Source: an uncultured Eubacteriales bacterium
GTDB lineage: Bacteria > Bacillota > Clostridia > Oscillospirales > Oscillospiraceae
Direction: 5' to 3'
Length of the DNA stretch: 64,000 bases
Assembly (NCBI GenBank): GCA_900544765.1
Contig: UQWI01000009.1
Location: forward strand, 69,534-133,533
Of this stretch, positions 1-9,900 are shown one piece after another. Numbering within the stretch: position 1 is the stretch's first letter; each line of letters opens with the position of its first letter. The position numbers were made by a program, and so were the translations under genes. The notes under the pieces are model-generated. The model saw only the letters and a program-made list of their open reading frames with translations, was not told the DNA's origin and searched no databases.

Positions 1-1253
1 GCAAGCAAAAGCTCAAGCCCGGCGGCATATGGTACACGCCTGTCAGCGGCATCTGGCAGACCGTCTGGTGCGAGAGCGTGCCGGAAAACTACATCGCCTC
101 TCTCTTCATCACTCCGCATCTGGAGGACGGCGCAGTTGAAATCTCCTGCGGCGGCGAGGGCCCTGTACACGCAGAGATAGGCGGCGACAGCTACGACTTT
201 GACGCCGGAGCCCCCGCGCTGCTGAAGCTGCGCGAGGTGCGCGCCTGGTCTCCCGAGGAGCCCTATCTCTATCCTGTAAAGCTGACGCTGGGCGACGACG
301 TGGTCGAGAGCTACTTCGCGCTGCGAAGCGTGGGCGTCGGCGAGGACAGGAACGGCGTGAAGCGCCTTACGCTCAACGGCAAGCCGTATTTTATGAACGG
401 CCTGCTAGACCAGGGCTGGTGGCCGGACGGCCTGTACACCGCGCCCAGCGACGAGGCCCTGGCCTTCGACATCGCCGCGGCCAAGGCGATGGGCTTCAAC
501 ACCCTGCGCAAGCACGTCAAGGTTGAGCCTGCGCGCTGGTACTACCACTGCGACAGGCTGGGCATGCTGGTCTGGCAGGACATGCCCAACGGCGGCGGAA
601 AATACTCCGCCGTCACCGTCAGCGCCCCTCTGCTCACCGGCAAGCACAGTCCCGACAACAAGTACGCCAAATTCGCCCGCAAGGACGACAAGGGCCGCAA
701 GGAGTTCACCGAAGAGCTGCTGGACATGGTCTCCTGCCTCTACAACTCGCCCAGTATCGTCGCCTGGGTCATTTTCAACGAGGGCTGGGGCCAGTTCGAC
801 TCCGACAGGTGCGCCGGGGCCGTGCTGGACATAGACCCCACGCGCATCATCGACCGCGCCAGCGGCTGGCACGACCAGGGCAGCGGAGAGCTCAGGAGCA
901 TACACCTCTACTTTGACGACTACAGGCACCGCCCAGACAAGCTGGGCCGCTGCGTCGCGCTCACCGAGTTCGGCGGCTACTCCCTGCCCATCGGCGGTCA
1001 CCTCTGGAACGAGGGCGGGAAGCCCTTCGGCTACAAGAAGTTCGACAGCCAGGAGAAATTCCGCCGCGCGCTGACGCTGCTCTACGACGGGCAGATACGG
1101 CCCGCCTGCATGAACGGCCTCGCCGCCGCGATATACACCCAGCTCACCGACGTGGAAGGCGAGCTCAACGGCCTGATGACCTACGACCGCCGCGTGATAA
1201 AGCTCGCCCCCGACGACATCAAGCGCATCATAGCCATGCCGCCCGTAAAATGA
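1..1253 (+). CDS. Glycoside hydrolase family 2 enzyme, 5'-truncated by the window edge
   Basis: The frame is open to the left edge (first full codon at base 3), so this is the C-terminal part of a larger GH2 enzyme of the beta-galactosidase/beta-glucuronidase type, which hydrolyses beta-linked sugars from glycans. The visible part starts in the sugar-binding domain with the family phrase SGIWQTVW, followed by an immunoglobulin-like sandwich and the TIM barrel. The probable acid/base glutamate is in FNEGWGQFD (codon 780-782) and the probable nucleophile in LTEFGGYS (codon 966-968). A GTG at base 78 is not the start, because the homology signature continues upstream of it. It converges with the AraC-type regulator, and both end at a shared hairpin. 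Substrate cannot be told from sequence. Secretion cannot be judged because the N-terminus is missing. Confidence 0.9.
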   Translation, partial: KQKLKPGGIWYTPVSGIWQTVWCESVPENYIASLFITPHLEDGAVEISCGGEGPVHAEIGGDSYDFDAGAPALLKLREVRAWSPEEPYLYPVKLTLGDDVVESYFALRSVGVGEDRNGVKRLTLNGKPYFMNGLLDQGWWPDGLYTAPSDEALAFDIAAAKAMGFNTLRKHVKVEPARWYYHCDRLGMLVWQDMPNGGGKYSAVTVSAPLLTGKHSPDNKYAKFARKDDKGRKEFTEELLDMVSCLYNSPSIVAWVIFNEGWGQFDSDRCAGAVLDIDPTRIIDRASGWHDQGSGELRSIHLYFDDYRHRPDKLGRCVALTEFGGYSLPIGGHLWNEGGKPFGYKKFDSQEKFRRALTLLYDGQIRPACMNGLAAAIYTQLTDVEGELNGLMTYDRRVIKLAPDDIKRIIAMPPVK

Positions 1254-1281
1254 GCGCGGGAAATCCCGCTCCACAGAGAAA

Positions 1282-1310
1282 CGCCCCCTCCCCGGAAACA
1301 GGAGGGGGCG
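1282..1310. terminator. Hairpin between convergent genes
   Basis: A 10-bp perfect stem (CGCCCCCTCC / GGAGGGGGCG) with a 9-nt loop lies between the GH2 stop and the AraC-type stop. The T-run is weak on both strands, so termination efficiency is uncertain. Confidence 0.6.
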
Positions 1311-1333
1311 CTTCTGCGCCTATGCAGGTATTC

Positions 1334-2296
1334 CTAGCGGCTGCGCCTGCGCAGCCGCCTGTACTCCGACGGCGCGATCCCGAACTGCGCGCGGAAAGCC
1401 TCCGCGAATTTTCCCTGGTTCGTGTAGCCCACGCGCATGGCTATCTCGGAGATAGGCTCGTCTCCCTCCTCGAGCAGCGCGGCGGCGGCAAGCATGCGCT
1501 TAGTGCGCACATAGTCGGAGATATTCCGGCCGTATACGCCCTTGAAGCACTTCCTGAGCGCCGTCCCACCGACGCCGAAATACTCCGCCAGCGCCTTTAC
1601 GGGGATGTGCCGGTCCAGGTTGCCCGTAAGCAGCGCTTCCGCCTGCTTGGCCACGCGGACCTGCTCCGCAGTGAAAAACTGCCCGCGCTGCTCCTGGCGC
1701 ACGCCCCGGCAGAGCAGCCTCAGCAGCACCAGCAGCGCGAGGCGCAGGTCGCACAGCTCACCCTCCGAGCGCAGCCTCCACAGCCAGGCGCAGGCCACCT
1801 CCTGGGTCTCGCTCACCCGGTAGACGCCCGCGTTGTTCCCGCCCGAAGCCAAGCCGTCCAGGCGGTCCAAATCTACGCCCATCCTGGAAAACAGCCGTTC
1901 CGGCCCCGCGCCCAGCTCCCGCCTGTCCAGGTATATTACTATCCCGCGGTAGTAGCCTCTCGGGAAATAGTACGCCCCCTCGGCGCTGCGGCTCACAGTC
2001 AGCTCCTTCTCCTGCACATAAAAGTAGGAGCCGTTGTCCATCTTCATCTCGGCGCGTCCCGACATGCAGTAGTTTATCCTCAGAAGGCGCTCTTCCGCCG
2101 GGGCGGCGTCGGGGCATGAGGAGGCGCCTATGTCAATGTACCCCAGAGTCACGCCCGGGAACACGGTGGCAAAAAGCTCCTCTCCCGCGCCGTCTTTGGA
2201 GTCCAATATGAGCTTGGCCGCATTCGGGCCCTTGATGATAGTGAACTCGGGGATTTCCGAGCAGCTGTCCATGATATTGTCTACAGTATTTCCCAT
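1334..2296 (-). CDS. AraC family transcriptional regulator
   Basis: A transcription factor of about 320 residues. The C-terminal ~100 residues form the AraC double helix-turn-helix: first helix pair around VKALAEYFGVGGTALRKCFK, then the conserved second motif ISEIAMRVGYTNQGKFAEAF followed by FGIAPSEYRR. The N-terminal ~200 residues are a divergent sensing domain with no ligand signature that I recognise. The ATG at 2296 is chosen because AGGGGGTG sits 5-6 nt before it. An in-frame GTG at 2305 lies inside that Shine-Dalgarno sequence and is unlikely to be used. A perfect consensus promoter precedes it. Adjacent genes are the GH2 enzyme (convergent) and the pilus operon end, so the target is unknown; control of the sugar hydrolase region is a reasonable guess. 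Confidence 0.88.
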   Translation of the reverse strand: MGNTVDNIMDSCSEIPEFTIIKGPNAAKLILDSKDGAGEELFATVFPGVTLGYIDIGASSCPDAAPAEERLLRINYCMSGRAEMKMDNGSYFYVQEKELTVSRSAEGAYYFPRGYYRGIVIYLDRRELGAGPERLFSRMGVDLDRLDGLASGGNNAGVYRVSETQEVACAWLWRLRSEGELCDLRLALLVLLRLLCRGVRQEQRGQFFTAEQVRVAKQAEALLTGNLDRHIPVKALAEYFGVGGTALRKCFKGVYGRNISDYVRTKRMLAAAALLEEGDEPISEIAMRVGYTNQGKFAEAFRAQFGIAPSEYRRLRRRSR

Positions 2297-2322
2297 TCGC
2301 GTCACCCCCTATCATGCGCAAA

Positions 2323-2351
2323 ATTATATAATTATCTCTTTTATTTGTCAA
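2323..2351 (-). promoter_or_regulatory. Consensus sigma-A promoter of the AraC-type gene
   Basis: Minus strand TTGACA (2351-2346), exactly 17 nt, then TATAAT (2328-2323): 6/6 matches in both boxes. Just upstream of the -35 lie two CAATTG palindromes separated by GA (2349-2362, partly overlapping the -35), a possible operator. Confidence 0.85.
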
Positions 2352-2362
2352 TTGGACAATTG

Positions 2363-2535
2363 TATAATTATAAAGTTAGTGGACACATAACCGCTCAGGT
2401 TAAAGCTATGCGGCATTTTCAGCGCCCGTGTTCAATACCGTCCGCCGTCTCTCCGGCCAAGCGGAAACGGCAGAAGCCTAGTTCCTGAAACAGGAAATTC
2501 GCGCATCCGGCCGCTCTGCGCCGCCGGGCCGAAAA
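2363..2535. other. GC-rich non-coding stretch upstream of the AraC promoter
   Basis: I see no gene here. It holds a short hairpin TTCCTG-AAA-CAGGAA (2482-2496) and GC-rich sequence of unknown role. Confidence 0.4.
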
Positions 2536-2575
2536 ACGCTTTGCAGCCCGGACAAATGTCCGGGCTGCAAAGCGT
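2536..2575 (-). terminator. Terminator of the pilus operon
   Basis: A 19-bp perfect inverted repeat (2536-2554 and 2557-2575). On the minus strand the stem is followed by TTTTTC, so it ends the long minus-strand pilus operon just after the last sortase gene. Confidence 0.9.
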
Positions 2576-2596
2576 CTGTCCGCGATGGGTGAGCCG

Positions 2597-3211
2597 TCAG
2601 GCGCGTACGCATCTTACGGCGACTCTGGCCTGTCCGCCTGTCGTACAGGTAAACAGCGTGAGATCCCAGTCGTCGCTGAGCATTTCCTCAATCGCCGTCG
2701 GTTCCAGCACCTCGACCGCCTGGACCTCATAGGCAAAGCTGTTTCCATCCACGTCGGTGAATATGACCTCCGCCCCGGCATTCAGGTCCCTGACCGGGCC
2801 GAAGTGCGTGCTGTAATTGTGCGCCGCAATGGTAAATCCGCTGCTGTGCGCCGTCCCGCTGTAGCGGCAGGGCGCAATCCTCAGGTTGGAGTAGCTCCAA
2901 TCGCTAATAACCGGCAGCGACAGCCCCAGGGAAGGCACATCCAGCACTCCTATGTATGTGTTCCCGTCCACGAGCATTGTGGGCATCTCCGCTTCGGGGC
3001 TGAACGTATATTCCGGCAGCCCTTCGGCTTCCTCTTCCGTCGAATCTTCCCGGGCGGCCAGCTCGCTCCTGATGACCTCCACGGTTTCACCGGCCTGTCT
3101 GCCGGCCCTGTACTCGTCGTATAGGTTGAAGCCCACGATGCAAAACCCCGCCGCCAGCAGCAAAACACCGGCGGCTATCAGCCAGTTTGCGAGCCTTCTC
3201 CTACCTGTCAT
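2597..3211 (-). CDS. Sortase (second sortase of the pilus locus)
   Basis: A 204-residue membrane-anchored sortase transpeptidase. One N-terminal hydrophobic segment (about residues 9-29) is followed by a ~100-residue sortase domain. The catalytic triad can be read as His131 (AAHNYSTHFG), Cys189 (TLFTC) and Arg196 (GQARVAVRC). It lacks the C-terminal membrane segment and the TLVTCTPYG signature of class C pilus polymerases, so it is more likely a housekeeping/class D- or B-like enzyme that anchors finished pili or the LPQTG pilin to the wall. Its ATG overlaps the end of the upstream pilin gene by 11 nt (translational coupling). It is the last gene before the operon terminator. The exact class is uncertain. 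Confidence 0.88.
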   Translation of the reverse strand: MTGRRRLANWLIAAGVLLLAAGFCIVGFNLYDEYRAGRQAGETVEVIRSELAAREDSTEEEAEGLPEYTFSPEAEMPTMLVDGNTYIGVLDVPSLGLSLPVISDWSYSNLRIAPCRYSGTAHSSGFTIAAHNYSTHFGPVRDLNAGAEVIFTDVDGNSFAYEVQAVEVLEPTAIEEMLSDDWDLTLFTCTTGGQARVAVRCVRA

Positions 3212-4190
3212 CTGAGTTACCCCGGCGGCGGCGTATTATCAGCCCGGCCGCCACAAATATCAGCCCCGCGCAGAAAAGCAGGGGCACGGGCCACCAGAGC
3301 TGGCCCGTCTGCGGCAGCTTTTCCGGTTCATCAGGAGAGGTCGAAGGTTCAGGGGACTCTGAAGGTTCCGGCGTGTCGTCGGGCTTGGTGTTGGTAATTA
3401 TGAACACTCTGCCCTCGCGCTCTACCGTGACCGTATAGCCATCGGGGACGTCTCTCTCGACAACCCGCCATTGCGAGTCTGCGTCCAGGTCATCCCAGGT
3501 GTATTCCCATTCGTTTGCCTCGCTGAGGACAACCGTGTCGGCCACGCGCCCGTTCTCCAGCAGCTGGACATAGATATACCCGGGCCTCGCGCTCTTGTCC
3601 CCACCGTCATCCCATACCTTCTTTACGCTGACGCTTGTGTACTCTTCCGTTATCTCGTCACGGTCATACTTGCACGTCACCTCGACGCTGTAGTCCCAGC
3701 CTCCGCCGTCCGCTTCGCCGGGGACCGACACCAGCATCGCCTCCGGCGTGTATACAGTCCGGCCTGAAGTGTAGCGCTCGCCCGAAACCAGGTAAAGCCC
3801 CGGACGCAGCCCGGTAAAGTACGCCCTGCCGCCTGAGCCGGTCTCCCTTTCCTGAAGCGGGTCAAGCCCGTCGCGGGCGGCGTATGCGTCCAGCGTCTGT
3901 GCCAGAGCGCGCCAGCCGGAGCTGTCCAGCCCGTCGAGGCTCACATTATAGCGCCGGAAATCGCCGGTAAGCGTATATTCCCCTGACTCGGAAACGTCGG
4001 CAACACGGTACAGCGAAAAATCCACGCCTGAGAAGCCCCGCGAGCCTGAGCCGAAGTAAACGCTTATGGACGAGCTCCTGTCGAGGTCAATATCCTCGCG
4101 GGCCAGCACGGACACGGTAAAGCAGGCCATTGCCAGCAGGAGGGCAAGCAGCGCCGCGCCGCCGCGCCGGTGTAAGCCTTGTTTCCTCAT
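3201..4190 (-). CDS. LPQTG-anchored minor pilin with Cna-B-type domain
   Basis: A secreted surface protein of about 329 residues. A signal peptide (charged MRKQGLHRRGG then a hydrophobic core) is followed by SpaA/Cna-B-like beta domains (one ends YLVSGERYT; a second holds VSVKKVWDDGGDKSARPGYI and ITNTKPDD), a Pro/Ser/Glu spacer and a sorting signal LPQTG (residues 292-296) with hydrophobic stretch and RRRR tail. Lysine in the KKVWDD phrase is typical of Cna-B isopeptide partners. The ATG at 4190 is chosen because GGGAGGT, inside the last codons of the upstream sortase gene, is 7 nt before it. An in-frame codon further up would lie in the sortase gene. Role: probable ancillary or basal pilin. 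Confidence 0.88.
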   Translation of the reverse strand: MRKQGLHRRGGAALLALLLAMACFTVSVLAREDIDLDRSSSISVYFGSGSRGFSGVDFSLYRVADVSESGEYTLTGDFRRYNVSLDGLDSSGWRALAQTLDAYAARDGLDPLQERETGSGGRAYFTGLRPGLYLVSGERYTSGRTVYTPEAMLVSVPGEADGGGWDYSVEVTCKYDRDEITEEYTSVSVKKVWDDGGDKSARPGYIYVQLLENGRVADTVVLSEANEWEYTWDDLDADSQWRVVERDVPDGYTVTVEREGRVFIITNTKPDDTPEPSESPEPSTSPDEPEKLPQTGQLWWPVPLLFCAGLIFVAAGLIIRRRRGNSDDR

Positions 4191-4191
4191 G

Positions 4192-5046
4192 CTATTTACC
4201 TCCCTTTTTGCTCTTTTTCCGGCGTGACCGCAGCGCCGCTGCAAGCACGATTATCAGCAATATGGGGATTGCTATTATGGGCAGCACATAGCGCTCGTCT
4301 ATGAGCACCGCGTCCGCTATAATCTGCAGTATCCCGCCCTCCTCCGGCGTTTCAACGCGGTGGCCGCGCACAAGCAGCCGGTGCGAGTTGACGCCGTAGG
4401 GCGTGCATGTCACAAGGGTGCACAGGTCCTCTCCCGCTTCAATTTCCAGCAGCGAAATGTCGTCCGGCTCCACAACGCTAATCTGGTCAACCTCGTATGT
4501 AAGCGTCTCGTCCAGCACATGGAGGGTAAACGTGTCCCCCTCCGTGAGCTGATCCAGGTCGGTGAACAGCCGGGCAGAGGGCAGGCCGCGGTGGCCGGAT
4601 ATCACGCAGTGCGTACTCTCTCCGCCCACTGGCAGCGATGAGCCCTCTATATGCCCTATGGCGGTTTGGAGCACTTCCTCGCTCGTACCGTGATAGATCG
4701 GCAGCGTGACGTCTATGTCCGGTATCTCCACATAGCCCATAATCCCGTTGCCGGAGACGTTCAGCAGGGAGTTATAGTACTCCATGTCCTCCTCGTCGGG
4801 CAGGAACCTGTTTCCGTCCTGGAGCAGCCCCGCGTTGTACGCTCTCGCCTCGGCGAGCATCTCTTCGTACCTGTCCGCGTCCAGCTCCGTCACCGTGTCC
4901 ACATAGGAGGCTATGGCCCGCGACTGGTGCCGGGAGTTCCAATAGTCCGAGACCGTCGGGTACAGCAGCAGGGACAGCCCTGCAAGGAGCACAACAACCA
5001 GCAGTATAAGCGTTATTCTGTTTGTTTTAGCTCTTTTGTTCTTCAT
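4192..5046 (-). CDS. Class C (pilus-polymerising) sortase
   Basis: A 284-residue sortase with an N-terminal membrane helix (about 11-30) and a C-terminal one (about 252-271), the two-helix layout of class C enzymes that crosslink pilin subunits. The class C signature TLVTCTPYGVNSHRLLVRGHR carries Cys214 and Arg223; His152 is in VISGHRG. The N-terminal region that usually carries a lid with a DP(F/W/Y) motif reads NRFLPDEEDMEYYNSLLNV here, so the usual lid motif is not recognisable. ATG 5046 is preceded by GAGGAGAG at a 6-nt distance. Substrates are presumably the LPETG and LPQTG proteins on either side. Confidence 0.93.
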   Translation of the reverse strand: MKNKRAKTNRITLILLVVVLLAGLSLLLYPTVSDYWNSRHQSRAIASYVDTVTELDADRYEEMLAEARAYNAGLLQDGNRFLPDEEDMEYYNSLLNVSGNGIMGYVEIPDIDVTLPIYHGTSEEVLQTAIGHIEGSSLPVGGESTHCVISGHRGLPSARLFTDLDQLTEGDTFTLHVLDETLTYEVDQISVVEPDDISLLEIEAGEDLCTLVTCTPYGVNSHRLLVRGHRVETPEEGGILQIIADAVLIDERYVLPIIAIPILLIIVLAAALRSRRKKSKKGGK

Positions 5047-5070
5047 GCAGGGCTCTCCTCGCCGCTGCAA

Positions 5071-5097
5071 GTCCGGGAGGGAGAGCCCCTCCCGGAC
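5071..5097 (-). terminator. Hairpin between major pilin and sortase C genes
   Basis: A perfect 11-bp stem (GTCCGGGAGGG / CCCTCCCGGAC) with a 5-nt loop in the 72-bp gap. There is no U-run after it, so it is more likely an mRNA 3'-end stabiliser, processing site or weak attenuator than a full terminator. It would help keep pilin output above sortase output. Confidence 0.55.
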
Positions 5098-5118
5098 ACA
5101 GCGATATGTACGAAACGT

Positions 5119-6846
5119 TTATTCGTCGCCGGCTTTCCTCATGCGGAGCTTGACGAACAGCAGCACTCCCGCGCACAGCACGAGCAGCGCGCCCGCGGCG
5201 TAGAAGATAGTGGTGCCGATGCCGCCGGTCTCCGGCAGGGTGGAGCCGCCGTTGTTCTCCACGGTGATGGCAACCGCGCCGGTGTTAGGCTCACCGTTTT
5301 CGGCAGCAGCATCGTCAACCGATATGGTCAGAGCGATGAGGGCGTCGGCGGCAACTCCATTCCAAGTCTGCCCGTTAGCCGTGGTGGCCGTGATTACTAT
5401 CTTCAGATCGTCCTCCAGCAGGTTGTAGCCGTCGGGAGCCTTTATCTCGCGGAGATAATAGGTGCCGTCGTCAAGGCCTGCAACGCTGAACAGTCCGTTT
5501 TCGTTGGAGGTTATTAACAGACTTCCATTGTTGTAATTTGCGAAATCTTCGGCGGTCAGATTTGCCATTCTTTCTGCATCATTGTTTCCTGTTACGCCAA
5601 GGTTAATTTCATCAGGCGCCAACCAATCGGAGAGCCTGCCGTTTGCATCTATCTGCGCAACGCGCGTATGTCCACCATTGAACAGCACAAACTGAGCGCC
5701 CGGCAGCGTCGTAACATCGTCCTCACCGTCTACCTTCGTGCCGTCCAGCTCATAGGTGAAAACTATAACTCTGTCCTCGGTGGTACGGCCCAGGCCGTCG
5801 CCGTTGGGGTTGTTGGAGAACTCAAGGTATACGCTGTTGGGGTTTCCGTCAAGGCCGATTTCCGCGTTGGCGTTGAGAGTGGCGTCGTAGGTTATGATGA
5901 TATAATTGGCAGGGTGGTCATGAGCATCAAGCGCCTTGATATTCTGTATGGTTATCGAAAATGCGCCGTCAGTCACTGCACTTACCTCGTACAGGTTATT
6001 TGCCTGCGGATCAAATTCATTTATATTTGCATCGGTTGTTTCGGTAACATAAACGTTTATGCTGTCAGCGTCCAGCGTCAGTCCATTGGAAAGCGTATCG
6101 TTGAAAACAAACATATATTCCTCATAAGCGTCTATGTTCTGCGGAACTGTGGCTATCAGCTTAAAGGGAACTCTGTCGCCGATGTCCCAGTCGGCCACGT
6201 CGTTGTAGCCAATACCATAAGTACCGGCCCCATCAGCCTGCGCAAACTCCTCGTCGTATACCTTCTTCTCCACGGTGGGGATGTCGCTGTCCTTCGGCTC
6301 CATGGTCACGTTGCCCAGCACCTGGACTATGTACTCGGTGGCGTTATCCGCGTCGCCCTCAAGGGAGCCGTCCTGATCCTTCACGAGATAGTAACCGGCG
6401 GGGAGGTTAGAAATGGTATATACTCCATCTCCCTTGGTGCTATCATAGTGTGTTTCTGTCAAATGCTGCGCAGCTATTTCCGCGAACGCGGCGGCATCGG
6501 CGGCGGTGGCGCCCTCGGCGCCGAGAGCCTTAGCCACGTCGGCAGCGGTGGTGCAAGCACCGTACTTCCCATTGTCAGCAGCCTTCAGCGCGGCAAGGAG
6601 TGCGTCGCCGTTCACGCCCGTACCCCATATGATGTTGCCGAGCATGGGGCCTTCGGTTGCGCCGTCAGTGGGGTCATCGCTGGCAACGGTGCCGGCGAAT
6701 ATCTGGTATGCCTCGTAGGTGTGGCCGGCCTTGTCGTTGGTAATGGTGATAGAATATACTCTCTCAGCCGCGAAGCCGGGGACCGCCAGTGCCACGGTGA
6801 GCACCAGCGCGAGCAGTATTGCCCATGTGCGTCTCATTTTCTTCAT
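5119..6846 (-). CDS. Major pilin, isopeptide-forming, LPETG-anchored
   Basis: A 575-residue secreted fimbrial subunit. Signal peptide MKKMRRTW...VPGFAAE is followed by an N-terminal domain (~30-200) ending in the SDIPTVEKKVYDE phrase, whose lysines are the likely pilin-motif acceptors for sortase crosslinking. A middle domain (~205-390) and a C-terminal SpaA-like domain with GLDDGTYYLREIKAPDGYNL (E-box-like) follow, then the sorting signal LPETG (537-541), a membrane span and a KLRMRK tail. The overall plan matches FimA/SpaA-type major fimbrial subunits. AAGAGGTG lies 6 nt before the ATG. It is placed between the tip adhesin and sortase C, the usual order for a pilus cluster. Confidence 0.92.
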   Translation of the reverse strand: MKKMRRTWAILLALVLTVALAVPGFAAERVYSITITNDKAGHTYEAYQIFAGTVASDDPTDGATEGPMLGNIIWGTGVNGDALLAALKAADNGKYGACTTAADVAKALGAEGATAADAAAFAEIAAQHLTETHYDSTKGDGVYTISNLPAGYYLVKDQDGSLEGDADNATEYIVQVLGNVTMEPKDSDIPTVEKKVYDEEFAQADGAGTYGIGYNDVADWDIGDRVPFKLIATVPQNIDAYEEYMFVFNDTLSNGLTLDADSINVYVTETTDANINEFDPQANNLYEVSAVTDGAFSITIQNIKALDAHDHPANYIIITYDATLNANAEIGLDGNPNSVYLEFSNNPNGDGLGRTTEDRVIVFTYELDGTKVDGEDDVTTLPGAQFVLFNGGHTRVAQIDANGRLSDWLAPDEINLGVTGNNDAERMANLTAEDFANYNNGSLLITSNENGLFSVAGLDDGTYYLREIKAPDGYNLLEDDLKIVITATTANGQTWNGVAADALIALTISVDDAAAENGEPNTGAVAITVENNGGSTLPETGGIGTTIFYAAGALLVLCAGVLLFVKLRMRKAGDE

Positions 6847-6907
6847 TCATAACACCTCTTGCTTTCTTTGTTCTTCTATTCAACAATTGGATTACCGAAT
6901 TTGCTGC

Positions 6908-9900
6908 TCAGTGTCTGCTCCTGCGCGCACGCCTTATCTGCAGCACGCACAGAGTTCCGAGGGACAGCGTTACCAGCGCCAGCGCCAGCATGCGCCATGC
7001 GCCCGTGCCGCCCGTCTCGGGCAGGACGTACACCGCCGTCTCCTTATTTATTACGGTTATCGTGCCGTCCGTTATGCCATCATTGTTTCCGTACGACGTC
7101 TCGAAGCCGTCCACGGGCGTTTCCACTACGGTGTAAGTATAAGGATTGTTTTCATCATCCTTCTTTGGCAGGTTTTCCCAGGTGTAGCTCCAGTTGTTTT
7201 CTGCGCTGAGCGTGACCTCGGCGCCCTCGCCTTCGTATTTCACCCGGTTGCAATAGAGCGTCACCGTGACGGAATCGGGCAGGTTTTCCGTCAGCGTATC
7301 GCCGTCGATGTCCTGCCATATCTTCTCCACCTTGATTGAAGTCGTTGTCGGCGCGTTGGAGATGTATTCCGTTTTGCTCTCGCCGAAGGGGATGAAGACG
7401 ACCTGATCCCAGGTTATGTCCGCTCCTTTCAGTGCGTCTGCCATCGCCTCGGCAGTCGCTTCTCCCGTCGCTCCCAACTCGCCCCAGACGTAGTACCTCG
7501 GCGTGGTATCCAGCTCGTAGCCTTCAAGGGTCTCGTATTCCGTCAGGCGGTAGAGGGTGTTGTAGTGCGTGCCGTCGCCGTCTCCTTCGTCCAGGAAGTT
7601 CAGGATAATGGCGCCTCTCACACCGTCTCCGCCGGTGATGAAATATCCGTCTCTGCCCTCCGCCGTTATCGAGGTCTGTACCCATTCGTAGGTTTCGTTT
7701 TCCTGCTTCTCAAACCTGGCCAACTCAAAGAGTACGCCGTTGAGCAGATTGGCCCGGTTGTCTCCGGCGTATTTGTAGATGGTCAGTTTGGCCCGGTTCA
7801 CCGTGCCTCCTGAGTCCTGCGCCGAAATTATTACCTCGTCGCCGGCAGATATGACTGCCCTGCCAAGCAGGGAAGCCGTATTGTTAACCGTGATTTCATC
7901 GAGCGCGCTGGTGCCGGAGTCTATCTCGTAGGCATACACCACCACGCAGGCCGTTTCATCCGGCACGGTGAAGGTGTAGGTATTTTCCGTACCCGGCTCC
8001 GCCTCGACCTTGAAGCCGTCGAACTCCTCCTCGGTGATCTCCTCTCCCAGATAGTGGCCATCGACGTCTGTCGCGTCATAGTGGTAAAGCCCTATGGTCT
8101 CCAGCCTTATGACGGCCTCGGCCCCTGTGGGAAGCGTCAGCGTATCGCGCAGCTCCAGCTGATTGCTCGCCGGGTGCAGATTCCTGGACGCGGGGTTTAT
8201 CACCACATAGTAGTAGACCAGGTTCACTCCGTCCTCGGTTGCCTGTACGCTGTCTTTTGTGAGCGTGGAGCTGCTGTTCGTGACATTGGCCTCTGCGGAG
8301 TCCTCGCCGACGCCCGTCCACTTGATGGTATTATTGTAGGTATGGGTTTCCCCTTCCTCCAGAGCCGCCAACGCTTCATCGCCGCTCACGTCTATGGAGT
8401 AGTACAGGCCGATGATACAGTCTTTGAACTGCCCCAGGTTTTTCAGCGTATAGTCTCCATAGTATTTTCCGCTGCTGTCCAGATAGTCCCACGTTTTAAC
8501 CGTACTCACTTTACCCGTGATCACGTTGTAAATCCTCATCTGCTGTTCAAAAGCAATATTGCCGTCGAATTGCTGCAGCATATTGTCGTGGAAACTGATC
8601 GTGTCGCCGTAGTTGTAGAACAGTATTCGGTAGTAAAGCTTCCCGCCGGTGTCGCCGAGGTCGATATCCACCGGGCCGTCCACATATACATCCGAGTCCA
8701 GGTTGTAGTCGTCGCCGCTGGGAGCCGTCCCGGTGCTGCTGACCTGCTTTTGGAGCTGCTCGTGGAAGGCCGTACTCAGCCACACTCTGGCCGTGTCGCC
8801 CTGTATGACGCCGACGTTGGATATGGTCAGCTGCCCGCCGTCGGTTATGTTGTTCCGGTTCACCAGCGTCTGGTAGCTTATGTACAGCTGCCGGCTCCCG
8901 GCCAGCTTTCCCAGCGCTGCCTCCTTAAAGGTGATGCAGAACAGCGCGATGGGTTTGTCCGATGCCGCGCCGTCATTGACGTTGGTGAGATCCTGACTAA
9001 ATATCGTTTCGGTATCATCCCACGCCGCAGCGAACGTGCCGTAATTCGGCATATCTTCCACGTACACGACGCTGACGGTGAAGTCCGTTCCCCAATCCAG
9101 GGTCTGCCTCAGCGCGGTTTGAATTGTGAGGGTCTTTCGCAGTGTGCTGAGCGTGGTGTAGTGAGTCCCGTCGGCGAACACGCCGCTGTCGCTGTCGGTG
9201 TAGTATGCGTCCGGAATCCAGTCCATGTACCGGATGCTGTTCAAATTAACGTTGTCCGACGGGTAAGTAATCGTTGAGCGCCAGTCTATGGTTCCGACGT
9301 CCGTACCTGTGTTCAGATCTCTTCCGGTGCTTTCCTTTACCAGCCCGTAGCCCGTATCCGGCACAGTTCCGTTCCAGTTTACAGTCACGCTGTAATTATC
9401 CAATTTGGCCGTGTTCTGAAAAGCTATAGCAGCGTCCGCTCCCGCATCCTCCGGGAACGGGGTCTCATATACGAGCCGGTAAACCCAGTCGGAGCCGAGG
9501 CCATCCGGCCATTTGCCGGCTGCGGGGAAGTTAACGGTCATAGCGCCATTGTCGCTGTAGGTAATCAAAGCACTGAACGCATCCGTCACTTCGCCCTTTG
9601 ACACCTGCTGTCCGGCGTCGTTGATTTCAAAGGCCGTCACCCGGAGATTTGTGATGTACTCCAAGTTGTAGTTCACGTCGGTGCCGTTCAGCGTGTAGAG
9701 CATCGTGTCGCTGAACTTCATGCCGCTCAAGTCGCGTCCGTCCTCGTTGAGCGTAACCGTCCACTGCAAATTTCCGGTGCCTTCATTTTCCGTTACCAAC
9801 TTGCTGACCATGTTGCCGCTGACCGAAACCGTGGCATTGGCTTTGACAGTATTTGAAGTGTCCTGTGCTGTGGCGGTGTTCGGCACTGCTATGTAACCAT

